DNA from: Lichenicoccus sp964242335
GTDB lineage: Bacteria; Pseudomonadota; Alphaproteobacteria; Acetobacterales; Acetobacteraceae
Direction of reading: 5' to 3'
DNA length: 64,000 nucleotides
NCBI GenBank assembly: GCA_964242335.1
Contig: CAXTAY010000017.1
Span: forward strand, 1-64,000
The stretch's first letter is position 1. Each line of letters begins with the position of its first letter. The translations under genes were made by a program, and so were the position numbers. Below are positions 21,259 through 29,931 of the stretch, one piece after another. The notes under the pieces are model-generated. The model was given only the letters and a program-made list of their open reading frames with translations. It was not told the DNA's origin and did no database searches.

Positions 21259-22844
21259 CGGCCCAGTCCTGGCGAGGGTCCTGGCGAGGGTCCTGGCGAG
21301 GGTCCCGGCGCCCGGACCAGGGCACGCTCCAGCTTGTCGCGCACCACGGGCAGCGAGCAGGTCCGCCGCATCGCCTGCCGCGCGGCCTGCGCCATGGCGG
21401 CGTAGCGCGCCGCATCCTCGGTGGCGACGCGGTAGCTGTCGCGATAGGCCTGCATCAGCGAGTCCCACTCGAGCCGGTGCCGCATGGTGCGGAACAGGTC
21501 GCGCGGATCGTGCGGCCAGACGTTGTATTCGACGCCGGAGCGCAGCACGAAGGCGCAGGCGGGCTCGACGTAGTCGGCCATCGCGGTGTGGTCGGGCGCC
21601 AGCGCCGGACGGCCCGCGCTCATGAACTCCATCAGCGGCAGGCACAGGCCCTCGCAGGACGAGCTGTTGACGTAGTAGTCGGTCGCCGCCACCAGCGCCT
21701 CGTACTCGGCATCGTCCAGCCAGCCCTGCAGCACCAGCACCCGGCAGCGGAACGGCTGCAGCAGCCGGATCAGGATCGCCAGCGACCCCTCGAAGGCGAA
21801 GCGGTCGTGGTGCACCATCTTCAGCACCAGGGTCGCATCCGGCTCGTCGCGGAACGCCCAGCAGAACGCGGTCAGCATGTCGTGCCAGTTCTTGCGGCCG
21901 TCTGCCGGGTTGAGCACGCTGGTGTACACCACGCCTCCCAGCCTGACTGACTGCACCGGCTCGACCGGCCGCGGCGGCAGCTTCGGCGCCGGCCGGGGCG
22001 GGGGTGCCGGCGGTGGCGCAGGCGGCGGTGGCGGTGGTCGCAGCAGCAGGCGGACGCGGTTGTAGCCGCGGCCCGCGCGCGAGAGTGCGCGGATCGCCGG
22101 ACGCGGCAGCAGCGGGTCGCGGATCGCCTCGCGATACCAGCGCAGGCCGTAATAGCGCGATACCCCGATGCTGGTGCGCAGCGGCGAGCGCATCGGTGGC
22201 GCCGGCGGCGGTGGCTCGGGCACGACGACGGGTGCCGGTTCGGGCTCCGGCGGCGGCGGCACCCAGGGCGGCCGCTCCAGGTAGGGACCGTAGCCGCGAC
22301 TGTCATAGACGCTGCCGCGTATCCTGATCACGCGGGTGCGGGCAGCGCTGATGCGGCCGTTGCTGATGCGGCCAGTGACGCGGCCGAGGGCGGCGAAGCG
22401 TTCCGGCAGCGCCACCGCGACCACGCTGACCGGGAAGTCGGCACCCATCGCCGCGCGCACCGTAGCGGCGGCGTGCTCGGACAGGGTGATCGCACGCCCG
22501 TGCGCCGCGAACACGCTGCGCCAGTCGCTGCGCGGATCGCCGTCGAGGGCCTCGTCGGGGATGTTGCTGAACTCCCAGGCGAACACGCAGATCGTGGGAC
22601 AGCGCAGCCGCACCGGCGCCTTGTGTGGCGGCGTGAAGCAGAGGAACACGCAGTCCCGGCCGGTCCGGCACTCCGCGTCGTAGAGCGCGTCGACCTCGGA
22701 CGGCTCGCGCACCAGCACGATGCGGCCGAGGCTTTCCAGCGCCGCACGGTATCCGTCCAGCACGAAGAAATAGCTGTAGTCCGGACGCCCGAGCGCGTCG
22801 GCGATGCTGTCGCGGTCGAGTTCGGCGTAGAGCATGAAGGTCAT
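21255..22844 (-). CDS. Glycosyltransferase with proline-rich insert (paralogue 1)
   Basis: Paralogue of the following gene, 529 residues from ATG 22844. This start gives MTFMLYAELDRDS, which aligns with the start of the paralogue; the frame stays open to 23180, across the tRNA, but that part is not credible. Family blocks are FLCFTPPHKAPV (68-79), AWEFSNIPDE (89-98), GDPRSDWRS (102-110) and the donor motif SSCEGLCLPLMEFMSAGR (395-412). Between about residues 190 and 295 it carries an extra segment with two proline-rich tracts flanking a basic/aromatic stretch. The C-terminus ends in PSPG repeats. First gene of the four-gene cluster. Confidence 0.82.
   Translation of the reverse strand: MTFMLYAELDRDSIADALGRPDYSYFFVLDGYRAALESLGRIVLVREPSEVDALYDAECRTGRDCVFLCFTPPHKAPVRLRCPTICVFAWEFSNIPDEALDGDPRSDWRSVFAAHGRAITLSEHAAATVRAAMGADFPVSVVAVALPERFAALGRVTGRISNGRISAARTRVIRIRGSVYDSRGYGPYLERPPWVPPPPEPEPAPVVVPEPPPPAPPMRSPLRTSIGVSRYYGLRWYREAIRDPLLPRPAIRALSRAGRGYNRVRLLLRPPPPPPAPPPAPPPRPAPKLPPRPVEPVQSVRLGGVVYTSVLNPADGRKNWHDMLTAFCWAFRDEPDATLVLKMVHHDRFAFEGSLAILIRLLQPFRCRVLVLQGWLDDAEYEALVAATDYYVNSSSCEGLCLPLMEFMSAGRPALAPDHTAMADYVEPACAFVLRSGVEYNVWPHDPRDLFRTMRHRLEWDSLMQAYRDSYRVATEDAARYAAMAQAARQAMRRTCSLPVVRDKLERALVRAPGPSPGPSPGPSPGLGR
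21266..21313 (-). repeat. 12-bp tandem repeat (3 perfect copies plus 1 degenerate)
   Basis: GTCCTGGCGAGG (plus strand) is repeated at 21266, 21278 and 21290, with a degenerate copy at 21302. It encodes the (PSPG)n tail of the upstream glycosyltransferase and ends just before its stop. Copy number can change without breaking frame because the unit is four codons. Confidence 0.9.
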
Positions 22845-23141
22845 CGGGCGGGAGGTGCGGATGTCGCGCACCGCATCCGGCGTGGCTAGCACTGCAGCCT
22901 GATCCAAGCCCTGCTCCGGCACCCGAGCGCCTACGCCCGCCAAATCCTCTGCGGCCAGACTACCGGCAGTCCGCTCGGTCCCACAACCCATCGCCGAAGA
23001 TCCCACGTCGTGCCGCGCCGCTCGCCGCTGCAACACGAATCGGTATCGGAACGTTGCGGACGCGTCGATATCGCGCCAGGTCGACCGGAAGGACCGGTGC
23101 GTCGGTGAAGACGCCGAGGTGCCGCGTGTGCAAGGCCGGAG

Positions 23142-23217
23142 TGGTGGAGCTGAGGGGAATCGAACCCCTGACCTCCTCATTGCGAACGAGGCGCTCTACC
23201 AACTGAGCTACAGCCCC
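23142..23217 (-). tRNA. tRNA-Ala (anticodon CGC)
   Basis: A complete 76-base cloverleaf on the minus strand: acceptor GGGGCTG paired with CAGCTCC (one G-T pair), D arm GCTC/GAGC, anticodon stem CCTCG/TGAGG with loop TTCGCAA (anticodon CGC, reading GCG), T arm AGGGG-TTCGATT-CCCCT and encoded CCA. No integrase or duplicated 3' end is seen nearby. Confidence 0.97.
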
Positions 23218-23366
23218 GCCTTGCAGGCGGCGGAAAGTAGCCAACGCCAAGGCTAAGTCAAGGGAGGCCCTCGGCGCAGCCCGGCGATCCCGACCCCGCC
23301 CGCGCGACATTGCGTGTCCCTCGCCGGCTCGCTAGCTTCCGGCACCGTGCAGCGAGGCGCCTCTTC

Positions 23367-23681
23367 GTGGTCCTGTCGAGCCTGTTCCAGCTTCTCTTCC
23401 TGCTGATCCAGCTGTTCTCCTGGGCGCTGATCCTGTCCTGCGTGTTCAGCATGCTGTTCGCGTTCGGCGTGCTCGACCCGCGCAACCGGATGGTCTGGAA
23501 CGTCGGCAACTTCCTCAACCGGGTCACCGAGCCGGCGCTGGCGCCGGTGCGCCGCGTCATGCCGAACTTCGGCAACGTCGATCTGTCGCCGCTGGTGGTG
23601 CTGCTGCTGATCCGCTACCTGCTGGTGCCGCTGCTGACGGAGGTCGAGATCCGGCTCGCAGGCAGCGGCTTCGGCGTATGA
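23367..23681 (+). CDS. YggT family membrane protein
   Basis: Small inner-membrane protein of about 104 residues with two hydrophobic regions: an N-terminal pair of helices (SSLFQLLFLLIQLFSWALIL) and a C-terminal one around LSPLVVLLLIRYLLVPLL. The family motif between them is FLNRVTEPALAPVRRVMPNFG. Molecular function is unknown; YggT proteins are linked to osmotic tolerance or cell division in other bacteria. GTG 23367 with GAGG nine bases upstream gives family length; the frame is open from 23310. Followed after 11 bp by the creatininase-family gene. Confidence 0.85.
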   Translation: MVLSSLFQLLFLLIQLFSWALILSCVFSMLFAFGVLDPRNRMVWNVGNFLNRVTEPALAPVRRVMPNFGNVDLSPLVVLLLIRYLLVPLLTEVEIRLAGSGFGV

Positions 23682-23692
23682 GCGCCAGCTAG

Positions 23693-24502
23693 ATGAGCGG
23701 CCGCTACTGGCAGGAGCTGCGCTGGCCCGAGTTCGCTGCCCTGGACGCGGCACACGCGGTCGCGGTGCTGCCGGTGGCGGCGATCGAGCAGCACGGCCCG
23801 CATCTGCCGGTCCAGGTCGATGCCTGCATCAACGAGGGGATCCTGCGGCACGCCCTGGGACGGGTGCCGGACGATCTGCAGGTGCTGGCGCTGCCGATGC
23901 AGGCGGTCGGCAAGAGCGACGAGCACCTGGCTTTTCCGGGCACCCTGACGCTGGACGCGGAGACCCTCACCCGGGTGTTGATCCAGCTCGGCGAGGGCGT
24001 CGCTCGCGCCGGGCTGCGCCGGCTCGTGCTGTTCAACTCGCACGGCGGCAACCCGCAGGTGCTCGACATCGTGGCGCGCACCCTGCGCGTCCGGCACAGG
24101 CTGTTCGTGGTCAACCTGATGTGGGCGCGCCTGGGGCTGCCGGACGGGCTGTTCGGGGCGCACGAGCTGACGCACGGCATCCATGGCGGCGACGTGGAGA
24201 CCTCGGTGATGCTGCATCTGCGTCCCGACCTGGTCGACATGTCGCGCGCCCGGAACTTCGTGCCCTGGACGGTGGCGATGGCGGATCGCTTCGCTCTGCT
24301 GACCGCGGAGGGCCGGATCGGCTTTGGCTGGCAGACCCAGGACCTGCACCGCGCCGGCGCCTGCGGCGACGCCGGCGCCGCCACCGCCGAGAAGGGCGAA
24401 CGGGTGGTGGCGCACGCATCCGAACGGCTGATCGCGCTGCTGCGCGAAGTGGCGCATTATCCTCTCGAGGCGCTGCGCGACGATATCGACGCGGAGGCCT
24501 GA
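23693..24502 (+). CDS. Creatininase family amidohydrolase
   Basis: Metal-dependent amide hydrolase of the creatininase superfamily, which also includes MftE-like peptidases and FAPy deformylases; the substrate cannot be told. 269 residues. Metal ligands of the family are present: E32 and H34 in AIEQHGPHLP, D43, H117 in NSHGGN, and E169 in IHGGDVETS. ATG 23693 lies 11 bp after the YggT gene, suggesting co-transcription. Confidence 0.88.
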   Translation: MSGRYWQELRWPEFAALDAAHAVAVLPVAAIEQHGPHLPVQVDACINEGILRHALGRVPDDLQVLALPMQAVGKSDEHLAFPGTLTLDAETLTRVLIQLGEGVARAGLRRLVLFNSHGGNPQVLDIVARTLRVRHRLFVVNLMWARLGLPDGLFGAHELTHGIHGGDVETSVMLHLRPDLVDMSRARNFVPWTVAMADRFALLTAEGRIGFGWQTQDLHRAGACGDAGAATAEKGERVVAHASERLIALLREVAHYPLEALRDDIDAEA

Positions 24503-24695
24503 GCAGCCGAGCTCCGAGTTCGAGGACGTGAAGGTCGGGATCCGGGCCTGGAGATTTGACTTTACCCTTCCGGCGGCACCTGCTTCCCTCTGTTGCAACA
24601 GGATCGGCCGCACGGTCAGGGACGGGAGAGGCAGGATCGGCCGGACGCGAACGCCCCGGACCCAAGCGCCGACATCGCCGCGGGAGACCAAGATC

Positions 24696-24734
24696 ATGTC
24701 GCATACCGTCTCGTCCGGCTGCACCCCGCCATGA
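24696..24734 (+). CDS. Possible 12-codon leader ORF
   Basis: ATG 24696, with GGGAGA about nine bases upstream, opens a 12-residue frame (MSHTVSSGCTPP) whose TGA overlaps the ATG of the following oxidoreductase (ATGA). The oxidoreductase has no ribosome binding site of its own, so translation of this leader could deliver ribosomes to it. No direct evidence of expression. Confidence 0.35.
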   Translation: MSHTVSSGCTPP

Positions 24735-26245
24735 GCCCTCCCGATCTCGTCGCGGCCGACGCACCGGCGGTGGTGCCGTCGAGGAGCGGGCCCGGGATCG
24801 CCATCGTCGGCGCCGGCTTCAGCGGCACGCTGCTGGCGCTGCACCTGTTGCAGCGCGTGCCGCCGCAGACCCGCGTGGTGCTGATCGAGCGCAACGCCCA
24901 ATTCGGCCGCGGCCCGGCCTATTCCACCGGCAACTCGTCGCACCTGCTCAACGTGCCCGCCGGCAAGATGAGCGCGTTCCACTCGCGGCCGGCCGACTTC
25001 CTGCACTGGCTGCAGGGCCTGCCCGCGGAGGAGCTGTGCGGCCTCGATGCCGCCGCCTCCAGCTTCGTGCCGCGCCGCATGTTCGGCCGCTACGTGCGTC
25101 ACCTGCTCAACCTCGAGATGAAGACCCCGGAGCGGCGCGACCAGCTCGAGCTGGTGCGCGGCGACGTCACCGACATCGCGACCAACGGCGGCGGCCTCAC
25201 CCTGACGCTGGACCGCAACCGCACCATAGAGGTCGATCGCGCGGTGCTGGCGATCGGCAACTTCCCGCCGGCGCCGCCGCCGGTGGCCGACATCTCCTTC
25301 TACGACACGCCGCTGTACCGTGCCGATCCCTGGGCGCCCGACACCCTGACCGAGCTCGACCCGGCGCTGCCGGTGCTGCTGATCGGCACCGGCCTGACCA
25401 CGATCGACACCGTGATCTCGCTGCTCGACCAGGGCCATCGCGGGCCGATCACCGCGCTGTCGCGTCGCGGGCTGCTGCCGCATCGGCACGCCGCCCGCCC
25501 GCCCGCGGTGGACATGCCCGAGACCGACGCCTTTCCCACCCGGGTGAACGAACTCGCCCGCGCGCTGCGGGAAGGCAGCCAGCGCGCGCGCGCGGCCGGC
25601 GGCAGCTGGCACGCGGTGATCGACGAGCTGCGTCCGATCACCACCGAGCTGTGGCAGGCGATGTCGCATCGCGACCGGGCGCGGTTCCTGCGTCACATGC
25701 GCCCCTGGTGGGACGTGCATCGCCACCGCGTCTCCGGCCCGGTCGCCGAGCGCATCCAATGCGCCCGCGACAGCGGCCAGCTGCGCATACGCGCCGGGCG
25801 CATACGAGAGTACCGCCCGCGCGATGACGGGCTGGTCGACATCGTGTTCCGTCCACGCTTCGGCGACGGGCTGGACGCGGTGAGCGCCGGCCGGGTGATC
25901 AACTGCGCCGGCCCGGATGCCGACTACAGCCGCATCCGCGATCCGCTGGTGCGATGCCTGCTGGCCAAGGGGATGGTGCGCCCCGACAGCCTCTGCCTCG
26001 GCCTCGATGTCACCGCCAACTGCGCCCTGCTCGGCCGCGACGGCTCGATCTCGCGCCGGCTGTTCGCGGTGGGACCGGTCACCAAGGGCACGTTCTGGGA
26101 GATGACGGCGGTGCCGGACATACGCCAGCAGGCGGAGTTCCTCGCCGGCCAGCTCGCCTCGCTGATCAAGCCGCCGCGTCCGGTGGCGATCGCCGCCGCG
26201 GTGACGATCGCGGCACCGAGGCCGGTGATCGGCCAGGTGGCGTGA
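24731..26245 (+). CDS. FAD/NAD(P)-binding oxidoreductase (COG4529 type)
   Basis: Probable cytosolic flavoprotein, reaction unknown. The 504-residue product has the N-terminal dinucleotide motif IAIVGAGFSGTLLALHLL (residues about 23-40), ending with the acidic residue of LIERN. The typical HLLNVPAGKMSAF segment of this family follows, and a second nucleotide-binding site lies at LLIGTGLTTIDT. The C-terminus has a GRVINCAGPDADY block. ATG 24731 is chosen because the dinucleotide fold begins soon after and it overlaps the leader stop; the frame is open from 24593. Related proteins are annotated as hydroxyacylglutathione hydrolase-like or siderophore-type monooxygenases without proof. Confidence 0.82.
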   Translation: MSPPDLVAADAPAVVPSRSGPGIAIVGAGFSGTLLALHLLQRVPPQTRVVLIERNAQFGRGPAYSTGNSSHLLNVPAGKMSAFHSRPADFLHWLQGLPAEELCGLDAAASSFVPRRMFGRYVRHLLNLEMKTPERRDQLELVRGDVTDIATNGGGLTLTLDRNRTIEVDRAVLAIGNFPPAPPPVADISFYDTPLYRADPWAPDTLTELDPALPVLLIGTGLTTIDTVISLLDQGHRGPITALSRRGLLPHRHAARPPAVDMPETDAFPTRVNELARALREGSQRARAAGGSWHAVIDELRPITTELWQAMSHRDRARFLRHMRPWWDVHRHRVSGPVAERIQCARDSGQLRIRAGRIREYRPRDDGLVDIVFRPRFGDGLDAVSAGRVINCAGPDADYSRIRDPLVRCLLAKGMVRPDSLCLGLDVTANCALLGRDGSISRRLFAVGPVTKGTFWEMTAVPDIRQQAEFLAGQLASLIKPPRPVAIAAAVTIAAPRPVIGQVA

Positions 26246-26552
26246 GGGGCGTCTACACGTTCGCTTGATCTGCGTGCTTGCTTCGGCGCCGGCAAGTCGC
26301 TAGATACCGCTGCGGCGCGCCGCGCGTGCCGTATCTGTTCCCTAGAGAGGGTCTTCCTGGCGCGGACGGGATGCCGCACCGGAAGTCGACACGCACGCAG
26401 CCACCCAGGACATGACCGACCTCCGGTCGGTTCCTGCGCCAGCCGGCGGTTCCGCCCTCTCCATCGTCACTCCTCTATTCTTCGACCTTCGAGGCCGGGC
26501 CCGCGTCGAGCGGATGGCCCTCGCCTTACCCTGGCGCCAGGAGGCGCCCCGA
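26246..26552. other. 307-bp leader region upstream of DEAD-box helicase
   Basis: No gene is supported. A modest promoter-like pair TTGCTT (26278-26283) and TAGATA (26301-26306), 17 bp apart, would give a leader of about 240 nt. Inside it ACCGACC (26415-26421) and GGTCGGT (26425-26431) form a seven-pair hairpin. Long structured leaders are common for cold-induced RNA helicases; that role is inferred. Confidence 0.35.
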
Positions 26553-27827
26553 ATGACAAGCTTCGCCGACCTCAAGCTCTCCGAACCGTTGCTGCGCGCC
26601 CTCGCCGAAGAGGGCTACACCACGCCGACCCCGATCCAGGCGGGCGCGATCCCGCATCTGATGCATGGCCGCGACCTGCTCGGCCTGGCGCAGACCGGCA
26701 CCGGCAAGACCGCCGCCTTCGCGCTGCCGATCCTGCACCGGCTTTCCACCCACCGTCATCCTGCCGCCCCGCGCGGCGCCCGCGTGCTGGTGCTGGCGCC
26801 GACCCGCGAGCTCGCCTCGCAGATCGATGCCAGTTTCGTCACCTACGCCCGCCACATGCGTCTGTCACACACCGTGGTGTTCGGCGGCGTCGGCCAGGGC
26901 CGTCAGGTCGACGCCATGCGACGCGGCGTCGACGTGCTGGTGGCCGCACCCGGCCGCCTGCTCGACCTGATCGGCCAGGGTCACATCGACCTCTCCTCGG
27001 TCGAGGTGCTGGTGCTCGACGAGGCGGACCGCATGCTCGACATGGGCTTCGTGCGCGACATCCGACGCGTGGTCTCGATGCTGCCGCGCGAGCGCCAGAC
27101 CCTGCTGTTCTCCGCGACCATGCCGAAGAGCATCGCCGAGCTCGCCGACGGCCTGCTGCGCGACCCGGCGAAGGTGGAGGTGACGCCGCCCTCGACCACG
27201 GTGGACCGCATCCGCCAGGCGGTGATGTTCGTCGACGAGGCGAACAAGAAGGCGGCGATGCTGATGCTGCTGCAGTCGCCGAAGGTGGTGCGCGCCATCG
27301 TCTTCACGCTGATGAAGCACGAGGCCAACAAGGTGGTGGAGTTCCTGGCCCGCGCCGGCATCTCCGCCGAGGCGATCCACGGCAACAAGTCGCAGGGGGC
27401 GCGCGAGCGCGCGATGGCCGGCTTCCGCGACGGCAGCATCAAGGTGCTGGTCGCCACCGACATCGCCGCCCGCGGCATCGACGTCGACGACATCAGCCAC
27501 GTGTTCAACTACGACCTGCCCAACGTGCCGGAGACCTACGTGCACCGCATCGGTCGCACCGCCCGTGCCGGCGCCGAGGGCTGGGCGGTGTCGCTGTGCG
27601 ACGCCGAGCAGCGCGCCTGGCTGCGCGACATCGAGCGCGAGATCGGCCAGTCGATCCCGGTGTTCGCCGACCATCCGCATCACTCGGAGGCCGCCCGCAA
27701 CTCGACGCAGCGCCCGCCGGTGCTGGGTGGCGGTGGAGGCGGACGACGCCAGGGCGGACACGGCGGCGGCGGCGGTCAGGGGCGCCAGGCCGGACGCGGC
27801 CGTCCGGGAACCCGTCGCGCAGCGTGA
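26553..27827 (+). CDS. rhlE: DEAD-box ATP-dependent RNA helicase, RhlE-like
   Basis: ATP-dependent RNA helicase for ribosome assembly or mRNA turnover, 424 residues. Motifs in order: Q-motif with Gln29 (TPTPIQ), motif I AQTGTGKT (46-53), PTREL, DEAD, SAT and HRIGRTARAG. The C-terminal tail is Gly/Arg-rich, an RNA-binding feature of RhlE-type enzymes. ATG 26553 follows a perfect AGGAGG (26539-26544) at eight bases, which overrules the longer open frame from 26412. A strong intrinsic terminator lies downstream. Confidence 0.94.
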   Translation: MTSFADLKLSEPLLRALAEEGYTTPTPIQAGAIPHLMHGRDLLGLAQTGTGKTAAFALPILHRLSTHRHPAAPRGARVLVLAPTRELASQIDASFVTYARHMRLSHTVVFGGVGQGRQVDAMRRGVDVLVAAPGRLLDLIGQGHIDLSSVEVLVLDEADRMLDMGFVRDIRRVVSMLPRERQTLLFSATMPKSIAELADGLLRDPAKVEVTPPSTTVDRIRQAVMFVDEANKKAAMLMLLQSPKVVRAIVFTLMKHEANKVVEFLARAGISAEAIHGNKSQGARERAMAGFRDGSIKVLVATDIAARGIDVDDISHVFNYDLPNVPETYVHRIGRTARAGAEGWAVSLCDAEQRAWLRDIEREIGQSIPVFADHPHHSEAARNSTQRPPVLGGGGGGRRQGGHGGGGGQGRQAGRGRPGTRRAA

Positions 27828-27944
27828 TAACAGTTTCTTGTGCGCCGCAACAAACTGATTGACTCTCGATCGAGGGACGGCCATTCTTCTCCTCGCGGCG
27901 CTGCTTAGGCGCGCCGCATCTTGGACGTTTCCTCCCTAAACTTG

Positions 27945-27973
27945 GGCGGCGCCTCGTGCGCCGCCTTTTTTTT
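27945..27973 (+). terminator. Rho-independent terminator after helicase gene
   Basis: Arms GGCGGCGC (27945-27952) and GCGCCGCC (27958-27965) with a five-base loop are followed by eight T residues (27966-27973). It lies 117 bp after the helicase stop. Confidence 0.92.
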
Positions 27974-28030
27974 GCGCGGATGCGCGGTCGTCTACGGAAG
28001 AAGAAGGCCAACGGCTCCGCCCTTGACCCG

Positions 28031-28049
28031 CTGGGGCCGGCGGCCCCAG
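28031..28049. repeat. Inverted repeat (8-bp stem)
   Basis: CTGGGGCC (28031-28038) and GGCCCCAG (28042-28049) enclose GGC. It sits between the helicase terminator and the dispersed repeat at 28062, in the convergent gap between the helicase gene and mlaA. Confidence 0.7.
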
Positions 28050-28061
28050 ACCCGATGAAAT

Positions 28062-28112
28062 GGGTTTCAAAGACTCGGCGTTTGACGGGGTCAAGGGGCA
28101 AAGCCCCTTGCC
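28062..28112 (-). repeat. 51-bp dispersed hairpin repeat, copy A
   Basis: Matches the reverse complement of 48523-48573 at 42 of 51 positions. It contains the hairpin CAAGGGGC-AAA-GCCCCTTG. Read in the direction of mlaA transcription it begins about 20 bp after that gene's stop. A further hairpin, CCTGCCC-GCGA-GGGCAGG at 28115-28132, directly adjoins the mlaA stop. Confidence 0.85.
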
Positions 28113-28132
28113 TTCCTGCCCGCGAGGGCAGG

Positions 28133-29011
28133 TCAGGGATGCGCGCTCGCGGGGGTCGCGGGGGTCAGGAACGGACGCGGCGTCAGCTCCGGGGTGGTCG
28201 CCGGCTTGGCGGCGCCGTTGGGTCCCGCGCTCGCGTACCAGTCCGGCACGGTCGCCCGATGATCGTCGCGTATCGCCTGCGCCTGGCTGTCGCGGAGCTG
28301 CCGCCACAGGCTGCGGAAGGTGGCGTATGGGTCGAGTGCGTCGGCCTTGACCTGCTGGATGTCCTTGAGGTGCCGCGAGGTCTGGTCGAGCGCGCCGAGC
28401 ACCGCCTGCGACCAGCCCAGGCTGTTGGAGCCGTCGAAGGACAGCCACGTGAACGGGCTGCTCGCCGCGTCGAGGCCCCGCCCGACCCCGTCGCGCAGGC
28501 CGGAGGGCCCGTACAGTGGCAGGTAGAGATAGGGGCCGGCCGGCAGGCCCCAGATCGCCAGCGTCAGCCCGCCATCGGCGTCGTGGTCTGGGTAGCCGAC
28601 CCTCCTCGCCACGTCGAAGATGCCGCCCACCCCCAGCGTGGTGTTGATGGCGAAGCGCATGAAGGTGTCGCCGGCGCGCCGCGGCTTGGTCTCGAGCACG
28701 TCGTTCACGAACTGCACCGGCTGGCCGATATTGTTCAGCAGGTTGTGGATGCCGCCGCGCACCGGCCGCGGCACGGCGGCGTTGTAGCCTCGTGCCGCCG
28801 GCGCCAGCACGTAGGTCAGGGCGCCGTCATTGACCCGGTAGAAGAACCGGTTGGTCGGCTCGAACGGGTCGTTGGTGGCCTTGAAGTCCGCCACCGCCTC
28901 GGCATCGCTCGCCGGCGGCGGCGTGGCGCAGCCGGTCGGCAGCACCAGGAGCGGAAGCAGCGCGAGCGGCGTCCGCAGGCTTCCCAGGATGGCTCGTGAC
29001 CTCAGGCGCAT
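28133..29011 (-). CDS. mlaA: MlaA (VacJ) family outer-membrane lipoprotein
   Basis: Outer-membrane component of the Mla system, which removes mislocalised phospholipid from the outer leaflet. 292 residues from ATG 29011, with GGGAG five bases upstream. The N-terminus is a lipoprotein signal ending in a VLPTGC lipobox (Cys about 28), followed by Pro-rich sequence and the MlaA core: NDPFEPTNRFFYRVND, then IHNLLNNIGQPVQFVNDVLE, then RFAINTTLGVGGIFDVA. The C-terminal tail is Ala/Pro/Thr-rich. Other mla genes are absent from the window. A phosphonate-biosynthesis locus lies just upstream on the same strand. Confidence 0.93.
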   Translation of the reverse strand: MRLRSRAILGSLRTPLALLPLLVLPTGCATPPPASDAEAVADFKATNDPFEPTNRFFYRVNDGALTYVLAPAARGYNAAVPRPVRGGIHNLLNNIGQPVQFVNDVLETKPRRAGDTFMRFAINTTLGVGGIFDVARRVGYPDHDADGGLTLAIWGLPAGPYLYLPLYGPSGLRDGVGRGLDAASSPFTWLSFDGSNSLGWSQAVLGALDQTSRHLKDIQQVKADALDPYATFRSLWRQLRDSQAQAIRDDHRATVPDWYASAGPNGAAKPATTPELTPRPFLTPATPASAHP

Positions 29012-29100
29012 GGCTACTCCCTCTCCGACCCGCGGCCGAGACACTTCCATATGAGCATGGCACGCCGCGTGCCCGTGCGGAGACCCCGTTCCGGTGCGGC

Positions 29101-29931
29101 TCAGACGCGGAAGACGTAGACCTCGCCCGGAGCGCGCTCGATGTCCGGCGGGAAGGCGGCCCGCTTCTCGGCGAAGTAGCGCGCGCGATGGTCGCCTTCG
29201 GCCGCCAGGTTGTAGGTGAGGTAGAGCACCCGGCGGGCGGCATCGGTCAGGTTCGGCTTGCTCGCGTGCGGCACGAAGCTGTCGAAGAAGATCACGTCGC
29301 CAGGCTGCGTCGGCACCGCCACCAGCCCGAGCGCGTCCTCGTCCAGCGGCGCCCACTCGGCACCGAGCAGCTGCCGGCTGCGCGGCGCGGTCCCGATCTC
29401 CAGGCAGCCATTCGCGGTCGTCGCCGCGTCGATCGTCACCAGCGCGGTGACGAACAGCGGCGCGTAGCGGGTCCACCCGGCGGCCTGGTCCTGGTGCGCC
29501 TTGAAGCCGTCGCCGCCCGGGTACTTGAAGTTGATCTTGTCCTTGAACAGCACGGTCTCGCCGCCCATCAGCCGCTCCAGCCAGCGCGACAGGGCTCCGT
29601 GCCGCGCCACGCGGTCCATCGGCTGGTGATGGCTGCAGAAATCCTCGATGCGCTGCACCACCCGCCGGCCCGGCACCAGCAGGCTGTCCTCGCGATAGAC
29701 CATCTGGCCGCCGGCGACCTCGGGGCTGGCCGCGATCTCGTCGGTCCAGCCGATCAGCGCGCGGGTCTCGTCGGGGTCGAAGAAGCCGGGCACCACCAGG
29801 GTGCCGGTCTGATGCATCGCCGCGATCTCGGCCTGATCGGGCAGGCGCGCCGCCGGTCCGGACGGAGCCGGAAATGCGTCGGCCGGCACGGCCGGTGCGC
29901 GGGGGGAGATGCCGGGGGACGTCATCGTCAT
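29101..29931 (-). CDS. PhyH-type Fe(II)/2-oxoglutarate dioxygenase
   Basis: Probable hydroxylase of the phytanoyl-CoA dioxygenase superfamily, 276 residues. Iron ligands are H146 and D148 in AHQDQ and H222 in FVPHASKPN; Arg233 or Arg234 is placed to bind 2-oxoglutarate. KDKINFKYPGGDGF (130-143) before the HxD resembles PhnY-type 2-aminoethylphosphonate hydroxylases. ATG 29931 overlaps the stop of the PntC-like gene (ATGA). Because the coupled and divergent neighbours belong to phosphonate biosynthesis, hydroxylation of 2-aminoethylphosphonate, or of its nucleotide or lipid form, is the favoured guess; the exact substrate is not shown by sequence. Confidence 0.82.
   Translation of the reverse strand: MTMTSPGISPRAPAVPADAFPAPSGPAARLPDQAEIAAMHQTGTLVVPGFFDPDETRALIGWTDEIAASPEVAGGQMVYREDSLLVPGRRVVQRIEDFCSHHQPMDRVARHGALSRWLERLMGGETVLFKDKINFKYPGGDGFKAHQDQAAGWTRYAPLFVTALVTIDAATTANGCLEIGTAPRSRQLLGAEWAPLDEDALGLVAVPTQPGDVIFFDSFVPHASKPNLTDAARRVLYLTYNLAAEGDHRARYFAEKRAAFPPDIERAPGEVYVFRV

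Noticed and set aside
22845..23180. N-terminal extension of the first glycosyltransferase
   Set aside because: It crosses the tRNA-Ala gene, and the paralogue starts at the position equivalent to 22844. Nothing else is seen in this stretch.
23142..23217. tRNA-Ala as an integration site of a mobile element
   Set aside because: No integrase, duplicated tRNA 3' end or foreign cargo lies next to it.
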